In this document: piece by piece, positions 1-11,850 of the stretch
Layout of the letters: every line of letters starts with the position of its first letter
Position numbering within the stretch: position 1 is the stretch's first letter
Source of the DNA: Theropithecus gelada
Lineage: Eukaryota; Chordata; Mammalia; Primates; Cercopithecidae
Length of the DNA stretch: 64,000 nt
Direction: 5' to 3'
Assembly: GCF_003255815.1 (NCBI RefSeq)
Contig: NC_037669.1
Span: forward strand, 53,849,801 to 53,913,800
Program-made: the position numbers and the translations under genes
The notes under the pieces: generated by a model
What the model was told of the DNA's origin: nothing
Database searches by the model: none
The model's input: only the letters and a program-made list of their open reading frames with translations

Positions 1-589
1 CTGATGCTTGTTTTGTGGCACAGTATATGGTCTATCTTGGTGAATGTTCCATGTCCACTGGAAAAGAATTGTGCTTTGTAAGTACTGAGTGCACTGTTTG
101 ATAAATATTAGTGAAGTCATTGTGGTTGATAGTATTGTTCAGATCGCTGTGTCTTTATTGACATTTCATATAATTGTTCTATCATTAGAGAGGGGTGTTA
201 AAATCTCCAACTATGCTTGTGGATTTGTCTATTTTCCCCTCTAGTTCTATCAGTTTTAGCTCCCTATATAACAAATCTCTGCTTTCAGGTACAAACTCAC
301 TAGATTGCTACGTCTTCTCAATGAATTGCCCCTTTTATCAATATGAGGTGTTCCTCTTTATCTCTGCTAATACTTTTTGACTTGAAGTTTACTCTGTCCA
401 ACACTAATATAGTCAAGCCAGTTTTCTTATGTTTATTGTTTGAATGGTATATCTTTACCCATTCTTTTATACTTTATCTATGTCTTTAAAGTGTGTCTCT
501 TTTAGACGTTTTATAGTTGGGTCTTTTTTAAAAAAAAATCTGGTCTGATAATCTCTGCCTTTTAATTGGTGTATCTGGTCCATTTAAAT
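1..589 (-). mobile_element. L1 fragment, antisense (ORF2 to 3' region)
   Basis: The plus strand reads like the complement of L1 ORF2, with the recognisable phrases GTATATGGTCTATCTTGG and GAATGTTCCATGTCC. Stop codons in all frames show that it is dead. It is continued after the Alu at 923 and extends to about 1150. Confidence 0.8.
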
Positions 590-600
590 TTAATATAAGT

Positions 601-879
601 GGCCGGGCGCAGTGGCTCACGCCTGTAATCCCAGCACTTTGGGAGGCCGAGGCGGGCGGATCACAAGGTCAGGAGATTGAGACCACGGTGAAACCCCGTC
701 TCTACTAAAAATACAAAAAAAAAAAAAAAAATTAGCCGGGTGCGGTGGCAGGCGCCTGTAGTCCCAGCTACTCAGGAGGCTGAGGCAGGAGAATGGCGTG
801 AACCCGGGAGGCAGAGCGTGCAGTGAGCCGAGATCGCGCCACTGCACTCCAGCCTGGGCGACAGAGCAAGACTCCGTCT

Positions 880-911
<32 letters not shown>
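601..911 (+). mobile_element. AluY with a 12-nt deletion in the left monomer
   Basis: A full-length Alu runs from GGCCGGGCGC to a long A-tail and is flanked by an 11-bp direct repeat TTAATATAAGT at 590-600 and 912-922. The right arm carries the AluY-type GAATGGCGTGAACCCGGGAGG. The left monomer lacks about 12 bases between GAGACCA and CGGTGAAACC. I remember an AluYk lineage described with a deletion of this size there, so an AluYk-type copy is possible. It splits the antisense L1. Confidence 0.93.
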
Positions 912-917
<6 letters not shown>

Positions 918-922
918 TAAGT

Positions 923-1150
923 ATTAATATGGTTAGATTTAAGTCTATTATTTTGTATTTGTTTTCTTTTTGGTTTTCTGTTTTTGTTTGCTTATTTTGT
1001 TTAGTTTTACTCTGTGGCACTTTCCTGCATTCTTCTGGGTTAATAAATATTTTTAATTTTCAATTTTGTTTCATCTATTAGCTTTTTAGCTCTACCTCTT
1101 ATTATTTTTCTCTAAGCAATTGGACCAAGACTATACATCATAACTTATTC
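923..1150 (-). mobile_element. L1 fragment, antisense, continuation after the AluY
   Basis: T-rich sequence with the same character as 1-589, including CTGTGGCACTTTCCTGCATTC and TTTCATCTATTAGC. It resumes directly after the target-site duplication at 912-922. The outer boundary is uncertain. Confidence 0.6.
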
Positions 1151-2609
1151 AAGTTAATAACATATCACTTTGCACTTCTACCACACATGTGACACTTTCC
1201 ACTTCTGATTATTATTCTGACATTTTCTGTCCTAAAACAGACATCTGGACCTAACCATATCAATCATTGCAAAATACAAATGGACCACATACTCCAGTTA
1301 AGAGATTATTAGGCTAGATAAAGAAGCAAGACCCAACTGTAAGCTATGTAAAACTCTCCCCTAGGAGACAGCATCCTGAGTGCAACAGCATCAGAGAGAC
1401 AGACTGCAGGACGTGCAGGGAAGGTCAGCAAATCTCAGGCACTAGGCTTAGAACAGAACAAAATCTGAGCCCTGCAAGAAGTACATTCTGTCTCCCTAGC
1501 TCAGTCTCCAAGGTGTTCTGGGACATCCCACTGAGTGTTCTGGCATCTAATTAAGTATTTTCCAAAAATCATGCCTCAGAAAGTGAGCCCAGGTCCTGAG
1601 AAAGGGGAGGTGACTACATATTCAGCTGTAACTTGCATTTGCTCCAACTGGCAGACTCCTAAAGAGGGTCTTGGTGTGATCCACACCCCCAATCAGGGGC
1701 ACAGAGCAGGCTTTCCTGCTTGATGCCAACAGCAACACAAGAAAGCGAGGCAGAAGAGACCAGATCCAGGCTGCACTGCTTATGGACTATATGCTCTCGG
1801 ATGAACCACTTCATCTTTCTGAGCTACAAGGTCCTCGTCTGTAACAGGCACTATAAAAGCTAGGACTGCTATGTGAATAGTGCCTGCTGGAGTTGTGCAG
1901 CGCATAGTCTGCACAGCCACGAGTGGAGGCCCTGGTGAAACCTATGTTGCAGAGGTGCCAGGAGCATTTCATGAGGTAGTATATGAAAAACACCTGTCTT
2001 ACAGCCTGACAAGTGGGACAGAGAAAGTCAATTCTAGTGCATCAATTCAATGGAATACCACACAACTCATGATAACAATCTGTTTTTACTGAGGGCCAAG
2101 CTCCTCATGCTTTATTATAAATGGAAGAACTCAGCCTACATAATGCCAAGGATAATATCATCCAGTTTTGATCATCACGCTTATAGCTACATAAGTATGA
2201 AAAATCCTAGCGGGATAACCCCAAGGTGTTGCATTGGATTTGAATTGTTTTCTTCTGTTAATGTTTCTCTATTTTTCCACAGTGAGTATTCTTTCAGTTT
2301 GAATAAGAAAAAGTCCAAAATTTAATTTTAGTTGGCTTTTTTTCTTCTTATCACTCCTCTCTTGGACTCCCTTCCAAAACGGAAGCAATGATAAAATGAA
2401 CAACAACAGTGCTGTGGCTACTCTGTCTCACGCAACACTATGAGGGAGTTTCAGGGTGTGCACTTTACAGAGGAGGACACGGATTCTCACGGTGAGCAAC
2501 GCTATTGTTGAGAAGGCAATGATCCCTCCTCACAGGGCTGCCTGTGGTTGAACGTGAGGAAGAGGCAGAGGTGTTTTGTGAAGGGCTAGGTGACCCAGCC
2601 ATAGTGGGA

Positions 2610-2860
2610 TGGAGTGGGAAGTACATGAGTTTGATAGCCAGATGGCCTGGATTAAGTTCCAGCTCTCTTTCTTCCAGCCTGCGTGTCCTTAGTTAAATGA
2701 CCTCACGTCCCTGAGCCTCAGTTTTCTCATCTGTAAAATGGGGGTAGCAAAAATGCCACTTCAGAGGGCTGAGCTGAGCATCCTATGAGATGATGTGTGT
2801 AACAGTTCCTGTCCAATGAGTAGGTGCCCAGCGATTGAGAGCTCTGATCGTACTCATATC
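2610..2860 (+). mobile_element. MIR SINE
   Basis: The core CCTGAGCCTCAGTTTTCTCATCTGTAAAATGGGG-like segment at about 2711-2745 and the preceding GTTAAATGACCTCACGTCC match the MIR consensus order. A degraded 3' tail reading CAATGAGTAGGTGCCCAGCG follows. Confidence 0.85.
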
Positions 2861-3159
2861 CTCTGGTCTAGCTTGTACCCCTGATTTCAGCAGGGGCCCC
2901 TGCATCTCTGATAAACATGATCAAGAGCAAGGTGGACTCTGAGCAGCCATAGAGCAGAGCTTGCTGATCAGCTGCCTCCTTTGACATCCACACCCCGTGG
3001 CCTGCTGGTCTTGGTGGGTCAGACGGGTGCTTCCCTGACCGCACAGGCCAAACCTAAACAGCCACACCCTGGACCGGAGCTCGAGAGGAAGGTGGGTCAG
3101 TTGTCACATGAGTGGGGGCAGGACTGGCCTTGAGTAGATGGAGGCCAGGGAGGCCAGAT

Positions 3160-3440
3160 GCCCTGTGCTGCTCTTAAAAACAAAGTCCCACTGGACATGC
3201 TTGTAGGTGAAAAACCTATTTATACTTATCTGAGGTTAGACTCCATTTGTCATGTAAACACAAACTATGTACTTTTTCATGTGCACTTAATTCTCTGGAA
3301 ATTCAAATACCATGTAAATCAAGGAAACAGTTTCTCACCATTTTGCACAATCACCCAAACGATGATAACCCTGCTTGTGGTGGGTTTGCTACACACACAT
3401 GTCAATCTCTACTCAAGGCTGTCACGCTCATGGTGATTCT
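3160..3440. repeat. Unassigned ancient repeat, copy A
   Basis: This segment shares spaced blocks with 62950-63210: a CCAGAAATGCAATTACCATG-like block (here GGAAATTCAAATACCATG) and a terminal CATGGTGATTCT. I do not recognise the family. Confidence 0.4.
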
Positions 3441-3940
3441 GTGTCTAGAACAGGGAAAGAGAGGGAGGGAGAGGTGCTCTCCAAGCAAAGGGGAAGCATG
3501 TGCAAAGGCCCTGAGGGAGGAGGAGAGAGTTAACTTGCAGAAGTGAAGCAGACCACAGTGGTGGGGCAGAGAGTGAGCATGGGGGAATGGTGGGTGGTGA
3601 GGCTGGTGAGGCCACAGGAGCCAGGCAACACAGGGCTTTGTGGCCATGCTGAGTCCAGCACTATGAGAAGCCAAGCAAGGCTTTTCATCAGAGAAGACAT
3701 GTTCAGATTCGCATTTTGAAAAAAAAAAGAAATCCCTCTGCAGGATAGAGCACGAAGTGGAAGTGACAATAGCAGAGGCAGAGTCCAGTGAAAGGTTTCT
3801 GAGCCATCCAGGTGGCCCGGGCTAGTGGGGAGACAGTGGAGCTTGGGAGAAATGAATGAAGCGGGTGACAGCATCTACAAAACTTGGGGATGCCTTGGAT
3901 TTGGGAGGGAGGAGGTATCGAGGCTTTCCTCCTCGGTAAT
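3440..3940 (-). mobile_element. L2 LINE relic, antisense
   Basis: The plus strand shows GTGCAAAGGCCCTGAGG, GGGCTTTGTGGCCATGCTGAG and GAAGCCAAGCAAGGC in the order seen in antisense L2 3' regions. Boundaries are approximate. Confidence 0.6.
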
Positions 3941-4093
3941 TCCCAGGATCCTGGATTGTGGATGAATGGTGGGGCCCCTTTCTGAGGCCTTAATCCAGAG
4001 GTGTGAGCCAAAGAGGAAGATGGCATTTCCATGATGACCATCACTCCCGGCCTCCCTCGCCGCCTTTTCCATCCCCTCCTTTGGCGAACTTAC

Positions 4094-4218
4094 CTGACTC
4101 TGCCACCTCAGCAATGGGTACCCCCTGCTCGTACGCCATAAAACCCAGGACTGAGAAGATGGCAAATCCAGCCACGAAGCTGGTGCCACTGTTCAGGCAA
4201 CAGAGCATGATGCAGTCC
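4094..4218 (-). CDS. SLC6A11: SLC6A11 (GAT-3) internal exon encoding TM7
   Basis: This 125-nt minus-strand exon starts with the G that completes an Arg codon, then reads DCIMLCCLNSGTSFVAG and continues to GVPIAEVAES plus one base of a Gly codon. The acceptor is CCCCACAG ending at 4219 and the donor CAG|GTAAG lies at 4094-4089. A CTGAC branch-point candidate has its A at 4248, about 30 nt upstream. TM7 carries the Asn of LNSG (sodium site 1 in the family) and the Ser of GTSF (chloride site, the counterpart of Ser331 in GAT-1). The following EQGVPIAEVAESG stretch is the conserved loop that leads to the next exon, which is not in this window. The combination MAYEQGVPIAEV separates it from BGT-1 and GAT-2, which I remember with SQEQGVPISEV. 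Phase 2 in and 1 out, so it is not symmetric. Confidence 0.95.
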
Positions 4219-4339
4219 CTGTGGGGAAGCAGCGAGAGGCACTAGGGTCAGAGCGGGCGGAACCAGTGCACAGCTCGAACGTTCTCCACCCGAGCACCAT
4301 GGCTGTCCTGTGGGGCAGGCAGAGAAGTGCGGGCACAGG

Positions 4340-4460
4340 CAGCTCCATTTTTCTGATGGAGCACTCATGGTTCAGAGAGGTTAGGTGGCTGGCCCATGGT
4401 CACACAGCTTCTCCTGAATTTCTAGAAGATAAGGTAGGTCAGGAATCAGAAGCATGGAGT
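4340..4460 (-). mobile_element. MIR relic, antisense
   Basis: TTCTGATGGAGCACTCATGG, GAGAGGTTAGGTGGCTGGCC and GGTCACACAGC match the antisense MIR core. It begins about 90 bp beyond the branch point of the TM7 exon. Confidence 0.65.
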
Positions 4461-7400
4461 CAGCGTGGGAAGGGAGGCTGGCACATGGGAAAATGCAGAA
4501 CTAATGAGAAAATGCTCCGAAACACACCGACACTCCTCCAAGTCCCTGGTAGGAGAGAAAGCCTGGGAAAGTATTCCTGGGAGCTCAAAGCAAAGAGGGC
4601 AGGAGAAGCCTCCACGGGAGAAATGGGGGCTTCTCAGCCAGGGGAGCAACCATGGGCCTTGCACCTGAAGCTCCGGCAGCCTCCGGGGCAGAGGCTTTAT
4701 GGTGACATTCATCCTGGCCAAGCTGTTCACTGGAGCAGCGTCTGCCAGACCTCAGTCTGTCTCTGCTCTGCTGCCGCGAGGGAGCAGCCCCTTCCAGGTT
4801 GAACCCTTGCATGGAGAGGTTTATCAGAGCAGTGACTGTCCCCTGCTCTTGGGAGGGGGGACTCACCAGCTAAGAAGCACCAGCATAAAGCCATGGCCCA
4901 GGAGAAATCAGACTAGAAACAATGGAACTTTGTCAAGATGAAGACGGTACCCTTGAGTCCCGGCTGGTCCTGCCTCAGGCCTGGCATCCTAAAATCACCA
5001 AGTCAGGAAGTTAGCCCTTAGAATCTCAACCACTGCAGTGCCTGGACTGAGACTTACGCATACAATCCATGTTAATACCCCATTTTGTAGGGGAGGAGCT
5101 GCCAGGTGACCTTGTTCAACCTCTTGCCAGAGGCATGATTAGCCTCCATAGCATCCCTGCGGGTGGCCGGCTGACCTCTGCTTGCACACCCAGGAATGAG
5201 GAGCTGGCCATTTTTTCCAGTGGTACTTTCCCCTTGTTACTGCTTAGAGTGCTAAGAACTTTCTCATATTGTATTCACCCATGCTTGTTCTCTCTGATAA
5301 AGTTAGCTTTACCCTCCAAAACAGCCTGGAGTTCCTTCAGGCTTGGCAGATCTGAAGATAATGGCCCTATAGCCCCTTGAGTTTTTTGTTCTCCGTTAAA
5401 CATTCCAGTTCCTTACCAATTCCTTATTTTGCTTGAAATCTGTAATACACTCCAGCTTATCCAGTCCCTCCTCAATTGTCACATCCAGAACTAGTCTCGA
5501 CAACACAGCAGGACTCTCACCTCCTCTTCTCCTGACATCATACTTTTTATAATGCAACCAAAGCTTACATTAACATTGTTGGTGGTTGTAACACCCTGTT
5601 GCCTTGCAATGACCCTAGGAATCAAGGGCAGAGTAGAGAGAGCACTGAACTGGTGGTCGAGAGCCTTGGGTTCCAATTCTCCCTGCAATATTTTTTCTTT
5701 GAACCTGATCTCACTGGCTATACAAGGTGCTTGGATAACAGAATTTCTTGGCCTTACACTAGATCAAATCATTTTTCCTCAAGGATTCACTCTCACAATC
5801 TTCTTCCTTGGAGTGAAGTATATTTCCCTGCCTTCACTGACTTTGGGCTTAGCCACATGACTTGCTTTGGACAACAGGATGTTAGCAGATGTGACATAAA
5901 CAGAGGCTTGAGATATGCTTGCATGATTGGATTTGTCTTATATCATTTCTGTGATTTTCCATGAGAACTTCCCCAGGGGAGCTGCTATCCCTTTGGCCTG
6001 GACCCCAGAATGTACCCACGTGGAGCTGACTTGAGCCTGGCTTGGACTTTGGAGCCAAACCCAGGGTCTTTTAATCCATAGCCTGCAGGAGAGTCTCCCC
6101 AGCTGACCAGCAGACTTGTGAGCAATACAAGCAATCACTCGCTGTGGTCAGCCCCTGTGTGCTGGGGCTGTTTGTTACATAGCAGTATTGTGGCCATGGA
6201 CGACTGATACACATCCCTTTAAATAACTCTTCTGGCACTGTGAATGCTGGCTGGGCTGGTATAACTGGGGACTTTGGGGACTTTATCTGCAAGTCTGATT
6301 TACCTCTGCTCAAAAAGAAGTTCACCTATGCCCAGGTCAGGCAGAGTTATTCCTAAGGCTGGGATACATCTGCTCCTTGTGCCTGTTTCCTGAAGTCTGA
6401 GGCAAAATGGCCCTGACTTATCAAGCAGTGGACATTGGATGATACCGGGGAGGAAAGCTTTTGCCTACAGCCTCTCCATTCCGAAATTCTCCCACGTGAT
6501 GCTCTTAGGACCTGCAGTGTGCCAGCCCTGGGCTACGTTTCACTGAATCCTGAGGCTGGGGGAGATGAGTCAAATAGATCAAAGCCGATGCTTTTGCTAG
6601 GAGCTAAACAAAAACGATGCACCCTAAAAATTATGACGAAAAAATCCTGACTTTAAAAAATTGTCTCTGGGCATCCACACAGGTGTTGAAAAACAAATGT
6701 CCCTTGTTAAAAAAGTCCCATCTTCCTGCACACGTCTGTTGAGTGACTTTCTCACATTAGGGAGAGACAGAAGGAGAGACAGAGAAGCTGTTTAGGGACC
6801 TGAGGTCCCTTCCAGCCCCATGCATGACCTGTCCCTCCTCCCCTCCAGTCCCCAGAACACCCACCCCTTCAAGCAGACAGAGCTTAGTGGTGTCTTCGGA
6901 AGTGAGGATTTTCCCTGCCTGGCTTGCTCCATTTCCAGCCCTCTAATTCCTTCCCCAGCTCCCACGTCAAGGTAAAAGGCTTATGTAACAGTGCTTTGAA
7001 GTCGGCAGGCGCTGAACTGGGCTTTTAAGACCTCCAGAAGCTATTGTGCTGTCGGGAGAGAGGGTACTAATTTACTCCATTGGAGTTGAGAAGACCCACT
7101 TGCAGAACAATTTGGAAAAGGAAATAAAATGAACCTTCTGATTTTGCATTGCCACCCAGGGGATTTGCTTTCTTCTGCTGATGGGAGAGATGGAATAAAA
7201 CCCTGCCTGCTGGAGGGGGAAGCAGAAGGGACTCACGGCTGACAGCACACATCATCCACACACTCCTTGGGGAATGAAACTGCCACTGCCCCAAGACACA
7301 CGCTGGAGACAAGGCACTTTTGACCAAATCCTCTTCAACTCCAGCAGTTGGGAAATAGCTGGCCACCCCTGGTAGTGAGGAATAGGGGTGCAGGAGCCAG

Positions 7401-7519
7401 GAAGACTCAGGTGAAAAGCCACACTCCAGCTCTGGCAATGTAAACAGGAGCAAGGGACTCAAGCTCCACGGGCCACTGTCTCCTTGCTTGTGTAATGGGG
7501 TGATTTTGTTCTGACTTCC

Positions 7520-7640
7520 CTGCATAGAAGCCAGCACTAAACTAAGTACAAGGGATGCAGCAGAGAACAAGAACATGTAGCCCACGTCCTCATGGTGCTG
7601 ACGGCCTAGCTGGAGAGGAGAGTGACCAAGTGATCTCTGA
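7520..7640 (-). mobile_element. L2 relic, antisense
   Basis: GCCAGCACTAAACTAAGTAC followed by GGATGCAGCAGAGAACAAG and CCTCATGGTGCTGACGG follows the antisense L2 3' end. Confidence 0.55.
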
Positions 7641-7859
7641 AGGTCCCAGCACAGAGGTCCCCATGCTGACCATAAGCCACTGATGGGGTGTTACTATACA
7701 CAGACAGTAGCCCTCTCTGGTATCCCAAGGGGGTCAGACTTGGCCCAGCCCAGAAGCCTGCATGTGCTGTTCTTCCTATCTGGGTGCCTCTTTCTTCCTG
7801 TCTATAATTAACATTTTCATCATGGCTGACAAAGTGCTTCACTTCTCATCCCCCATGCT

Positions 7860-8185
7860 CACATCCTCCACAAAACTTAGATGCCTTCTTCTGGACAGCC
7901 TGCTCTGACTGTCTCTAGCATCTCGTCGTCGTCCTGTCACCCAAATACCTCTCATCCAAAAAACCCGAGCAGCAGAACTCACGGCGGCCTGATGGCACAG
8001 TGGATTCTACAAGAGCTGCTCTTTTCAGCATGTTGGACCTGCCCACATTAACTTCCCCATTGTCTTGATTTCCCCAAATTACAAACTCTATAGGCTGCAC
8101 CACTGCTGTCTGCATCTCCCACGGCACCGACTCCAGGGCCTCGCACTTAGTAGACACACAGCAAACACTGCCGATTTAACAAGTG
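7860..8185 (+). mobile_element. L2 relic, sense
   Basis: GCCTGCTCTGACTGTCTC, TTACAAACTCTATAGGC and GCACTTAGTAGACACACAGC run in the order of the sense L2 3' end. Confidence 0.5.
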
Positions 8186-8239
8186 AGTTCATAATGTGAC
8201 CGCTAAGCTAGCTCTCAGAAAGGATGTAGTGGGGAGGCC

Positions 8240-8350
8240 AGGATGGACACAGAGACCCCAGTCAGAGTCCAGGCCCTGCCATGTCTAGCAAGGTACCGCC
8301 TCCACCAGCTTCACTTTCCCTGTCTCAAAGATGGGGTAATGTGGGAGGGA
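8240..8350 (+). mobile_element. Possible MIR fragment
   Basis: CAGGCCCTGCCATGTCTAGC, TTCACTTTCCCTGTCTCAAAG and ATGGGGTAATG keep the MIR order but are strongly diverged. Confidence 0.4.
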
Positions 8351-8536
8351 CGCTGTCACTGATAAAAGTTCTTTCAAATGCACGGTGCCACTCAAGTCAC
8401 ATGATGACCCAGTGATGTGGTGGTTAATTCCAAGTTCCTGTCCCACCAGCAGGCGTATGGCACAATCTGCTCACCTACCCTCACCTATGCTGAACAGGAC
8501 TTGGGAAAAACACTCTCAATATTTTATGAGTGTGTT

Positions 8537-8825
8537 GGCCGGGTGCCGTGGCTCATGCCTGTAATCCCAGCACTTTGGGAGGCCGAGGCGGGCGGATCAC
8601 AAAGTCAGGAGATCCAGACCATCCTGGCTAACACAGTGAAACCCCGTCTCTACGAAAAATACAAAAAATTAGCTGGGCGTGGTGGTGGGCACTCCCACCA
8701 GCTTGGGGAGGCTGAGTCAGGAGAATAGCGTGAACCCGGGAGGCGGAGCTTGCAGTGAGCCAAAATCACGCCACTGCAGTCCAGCCTGGGCGACAGAGCG
8801 AGACTCCATCTCAAAAAGAAAAAAA
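8537..8825 (+). mobile_element. AluY element
   Basis: Complete Alu from GGCCGGGTGCCGTGG to an A-rich tail. Direct repeats GAGTGTGTTG at 8528-8537 and 8826-8835 flank it. The right arm has AGGCGGAGCTTGCAGTGAGC, an AluY feature. The middle, around 8690-8705, is altered (CACTCCCACCAGCTTGGGG). Confidence 0.93.
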
Positions 8826-9009
8826 GAGTGTGTTGCTTGTTTTTCTACTGGTATTTTAGTGTTTTTCCTATAGATCTGTTTGTATTATTCATATGTTGTG
8901 GATATGAACCCCTTGAGTATCGTACATTGTGGGGATGCTCGTTAATCTTACAGAAAATTCTCATATTTGGAAATAAAATAATGTGGATGATATTTGTATT
9001 AACAATTTA

Positions 9010-9240
9010 AAAAAAATTATAAAAGCAATATGTACTCAGAGTTAAACAAAAGAAACTAAACAAAACAAACCCATTTAAGCTGTATAGAAGGTAGTAGTGG
9101 GAAAAGCCCACCTCCCCACCTCTGACTTCCCAGTCTCACTTTATGGAGGTGGCTACTTTGAATAGTTTCTGTGTTTCTTTCCAGAAATTTAGAAGTTCTC
9201 CATATTTATGTGGACCAATCTATCACTTAGTTAGTTCTTT
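9010..9240. mobile_element. Possible ancient L1-like fragment
   Basis: AAAAATTATAAAAGCAATATG and the following GGTGGCTACTTTGAATAG plus CTTTCCAGAAATTTAG resemble a phrase common in old L1 3' UTRs. Family and strand are not secure. Confidence 0.35.
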
Positions 9241-9450
9241 TGTGATTTCTTTAATTATTTTTGATGCTTTCTACATCTTTTCCCATTCTGAAATCAGTAT
9301 TTCATTCCTACTTACAGGATGGTTTTCTTTCAAAAAATGTTTAACTCTTTAATCAATCTGACATTTATTACAGTGGAAAGATGAGATGATATATGAGAAT
9401 CTAATTTGATGACTTCCCCAAAATACTTATCCTATGTCAGAACCATTTGT

Positions 9451-9451
<1 letters not shown>

Positions 9452-9481
<30 letters not shown>

Positions 9482-9483
9482 AA
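9452..9483 (+). repeat. (AAC)n microsatellite
   Basis: An almost uninterrupted run of CAA/AAC trinucleotides, about nine units, ends in AAAAGCC. Confidence 0.95.
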
Positions 9484-9949
9484 GCCTTCCTTTCTCCACT
9501 ATTCTGTGATAAGGGATTTTTGCACTGTCATTCCATGCTTCAGGAGCTCTTAGACTCTAAGGAAGAGATGTGCTGTCCATCTACCATGAAATATTAGCCT
9601 ATTGTGTACCAGGCACTGAGTTCAGGGGTGCAGAGACCCCAGTAGACTGAAACGTCAACAGACTGACCATCATCCTAGACCAGCACTTCCACCACACACT
9701 GCTGGGTGACCTTGGGCAGGTCTTCTGCCCTCCACGGGTGTCAGCCTTGCTGTAGAACTCAAGCTGCAGGCATAAGAGGCCAGGAAGCCAAGGGTCAGAC
9801 AGCCTGGGGCTCACCTTCTCACCTGAACTCCCTCCCAGCCCTGGTGCAGCCATCTACAGGAGGCCAAAGAGACGTGTTAGGCTGAGGGGCAAGGTGGGGC
9901 ACAAGAGGACCCTACAGTCAAGTATGAAGGGGCAGGAAGCAGGTTTCTA

Positions 9950-10070
9950 AATAGTAGGTGGCAGAACAAGGCCCTTGGTGTATGTACTAGCTCTGTGATC
10001 AGGCAAGTCACTTATCCACCCTGGGATGTGTCTTTACCCATACGAGGTGGCACTGAGACTTGAATGAGAT
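9950..10070 (+). mobile_element. MIR relic, sense
   Basis: ACTAGCTCTGTGATCAGGC, AAGTCACTTATCCACCCTGG and GTGTCTTTACCCATACGAGG follow MIR order with heavy divergence. Confidence 0.55.
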
Positions 10071-10305
10071 GCTGGTGGTGGTGGGGGATTGGCTTTGTGC
10101 CTGAGAGAGACTCTGGTTACATTTGTTATTCTCCTAGCTCCTTGGTGGCCCACTCTTTGACCCTTGGGTAGCGGGAGGTCAACAAACAGCCTATCTGTCT
10201 CCTCCTGGGGCCCTGCAAGGTGGGCAGACAAATATAAACTAGCCTGGCAGGTTAGAGGGCTCTGAGGGTTTGGTGGAGAGCTGGCAGGGCCCAGGGAAAT
10301 GCTCA

Positions 10306-10500
<195 letters not shown>

Positions 10501-10639
10501 CTACCCTTCAGAAAAACTCCACAATGGATAATTAAACTTCCTAACCTACCCAGGATCCCCTTTAAAAGAGTTCTATTCTTGGGGACCACATGATCAAGTG
10601 TAAATGTCCTCAATTAATTTGGGAATTTGCCAGACATTA

Positions 10640-10810
10640 TGAATAACAGCTCAGTGAATAGCAAGAACTTGAATGCTTAGGACCCCAGCCTCAGCTGTGT
10701 GACCCTGGACAAGTTACTTAACCTCTCTGAGGCTTAGTTTCCTTATCAGCAAAGTAGGGAAGAAACTTCCCTATCAGGACTGTTGTAAGGATTCATGCAA
10801 CAAGGACCAC
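10640..10810 (+). mobile_element. MIR SINE, sense
   Basis: GCTGTGTGACCCTGGACAAG, TTACTTAACCTCTCTGAGGC and GTTGTAAGGATTCATG are well-preserved MIR blocks. Confidence 0.85.
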
Positions 10811-11329
10811 GAGCCCCTGGGATCTAGTGCCTGCTTCCAAGGTAAGTCATGTTTAAGGTAAAACGAATGCTTCCTTTTCCTTATGATTAAGGCCACCATG
10901 AGAAAAGTGTCATAAGATTCTGTCCAGGATGATGCATTTACATAGCTGAACTCAGCATAAAAGGTGGCAGGGAGAGGAGGACTGAGGGAGGCCCACCATG
11001 TCCTTCTCCCTTTCAGAACAGATTCCCCCATCTCGGCTTCCTGCGTGGTACATAAGATAACTACTTTCTTAGTCCCCAAGCTCCCTTTTGATAAAAACTG
11101 CTGTGGACAGCATGACATGCACAACGGAAATGACAGTGGCTTCTCAAACACGTTCCCCAGGCTCTCTTTGAGCCCAGCCCCTAGAAGTTGCCAAGGAAAA
11201 TCCAGAGCTCAAATCCCAATGCAGCTGAGGAGACTCATGCTTAGGTATCAAATGCCATCTAGAGAACAGGGCTCACACTAAAAATACAAAACAGGAAACA
11301 CAGACCTCTCAATGTACAGGCACCATGCA

Positions 11330-11850
11330 TTACTGCCCTTCATGTATTACTGAATATTCACAGCAACCCGGCAGGGCATGGTGGGTGGCTCATGCCTATA
11401 ATCCCAGCTCTTAGGGAGGCTGAGGCGAGTGGATCACCTGGGGTCAGGAGTTTGACAGCAGCCTGGCCAACATGGTGAAACCCTGTCTCTACTAAAAATA
11501 CAAAAATTAGTCGGGCATTGTGGCGGGCACCTGTAATCCCAGCTGCATGGGAGGCTGAGGCACAAGAATTGCTTGAACTGGGAGGCGAAGGTTACAGTGA
11601 GCCTAGATCACACCACTGCACTCCAGCCTGTGTGACAGAGCAAGACTCTGTCTCAAAAAATAAAAAATTAAAAAAAATTAAAAAATCACAGCAACCCTAT
11701 GTGGTAGGTGCTATTATTGGCCCCCTTTTACAGCTGAGGAGACTGAGGAACAGAGAGGTTGCGTAATGTGCCCAAACCACACAGCTGGGAAGTGGCAGGT
11801 GCAAGTCCATGAAGGTCTGCCTCTAGAGATGTATGCTCATTCAGTCCCAG
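11330..11850 (-). mobile_element. MIR SINE, antisense, split by an AluS
   Basis: The left part ends at TCACAGCAACCC (11358-11369). The right part resumes with the duplicated TCACAGCAACCC at 11686 and then reads CTGAGGAGACTGAGGAACAG and AAACCACACAGCTGGGAAG, the antisense MIR core. Confidence 0.8.
11370..11685 (+). mobile_element. AluS-like element inside a MIR
   Basis: Full-length Alu starting near GGCAGGGCATGGTGG with the S/J-type CAGCCTGGCCAACATGG and an A-rich tail interrupted by T. A perfect 12-bp target-site duplication, TCACAGCAACCC, sits at 11358-11369 and 11686-11697. Confidence 0.93.

Larger units (their letters stand above)
1..4093 (-). other. SLC6A11: SLC6A11 intron following the TM7 exon (partial)
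   Basis: Intron downstream of the donor at 4094. It contains an antisense L1 with a nested AluY, then 1250-2560 with no repeat I can name securely (a weak MIR-like patch at 1760-1880), then MIR and L2. The next coding exon (GPGLAFIAYP in the family) is not present. Confidence 0.85.

Noticed and set aside
4221..4802. 193-codon plus-strand frame, the second longest in the window
   Set aside because: It lies antisense to the SLC6A11 intron, overlaps a MIR, and shows no domain, signal or family resemblance. Chance frames of this length are expected in GC-richer intron.
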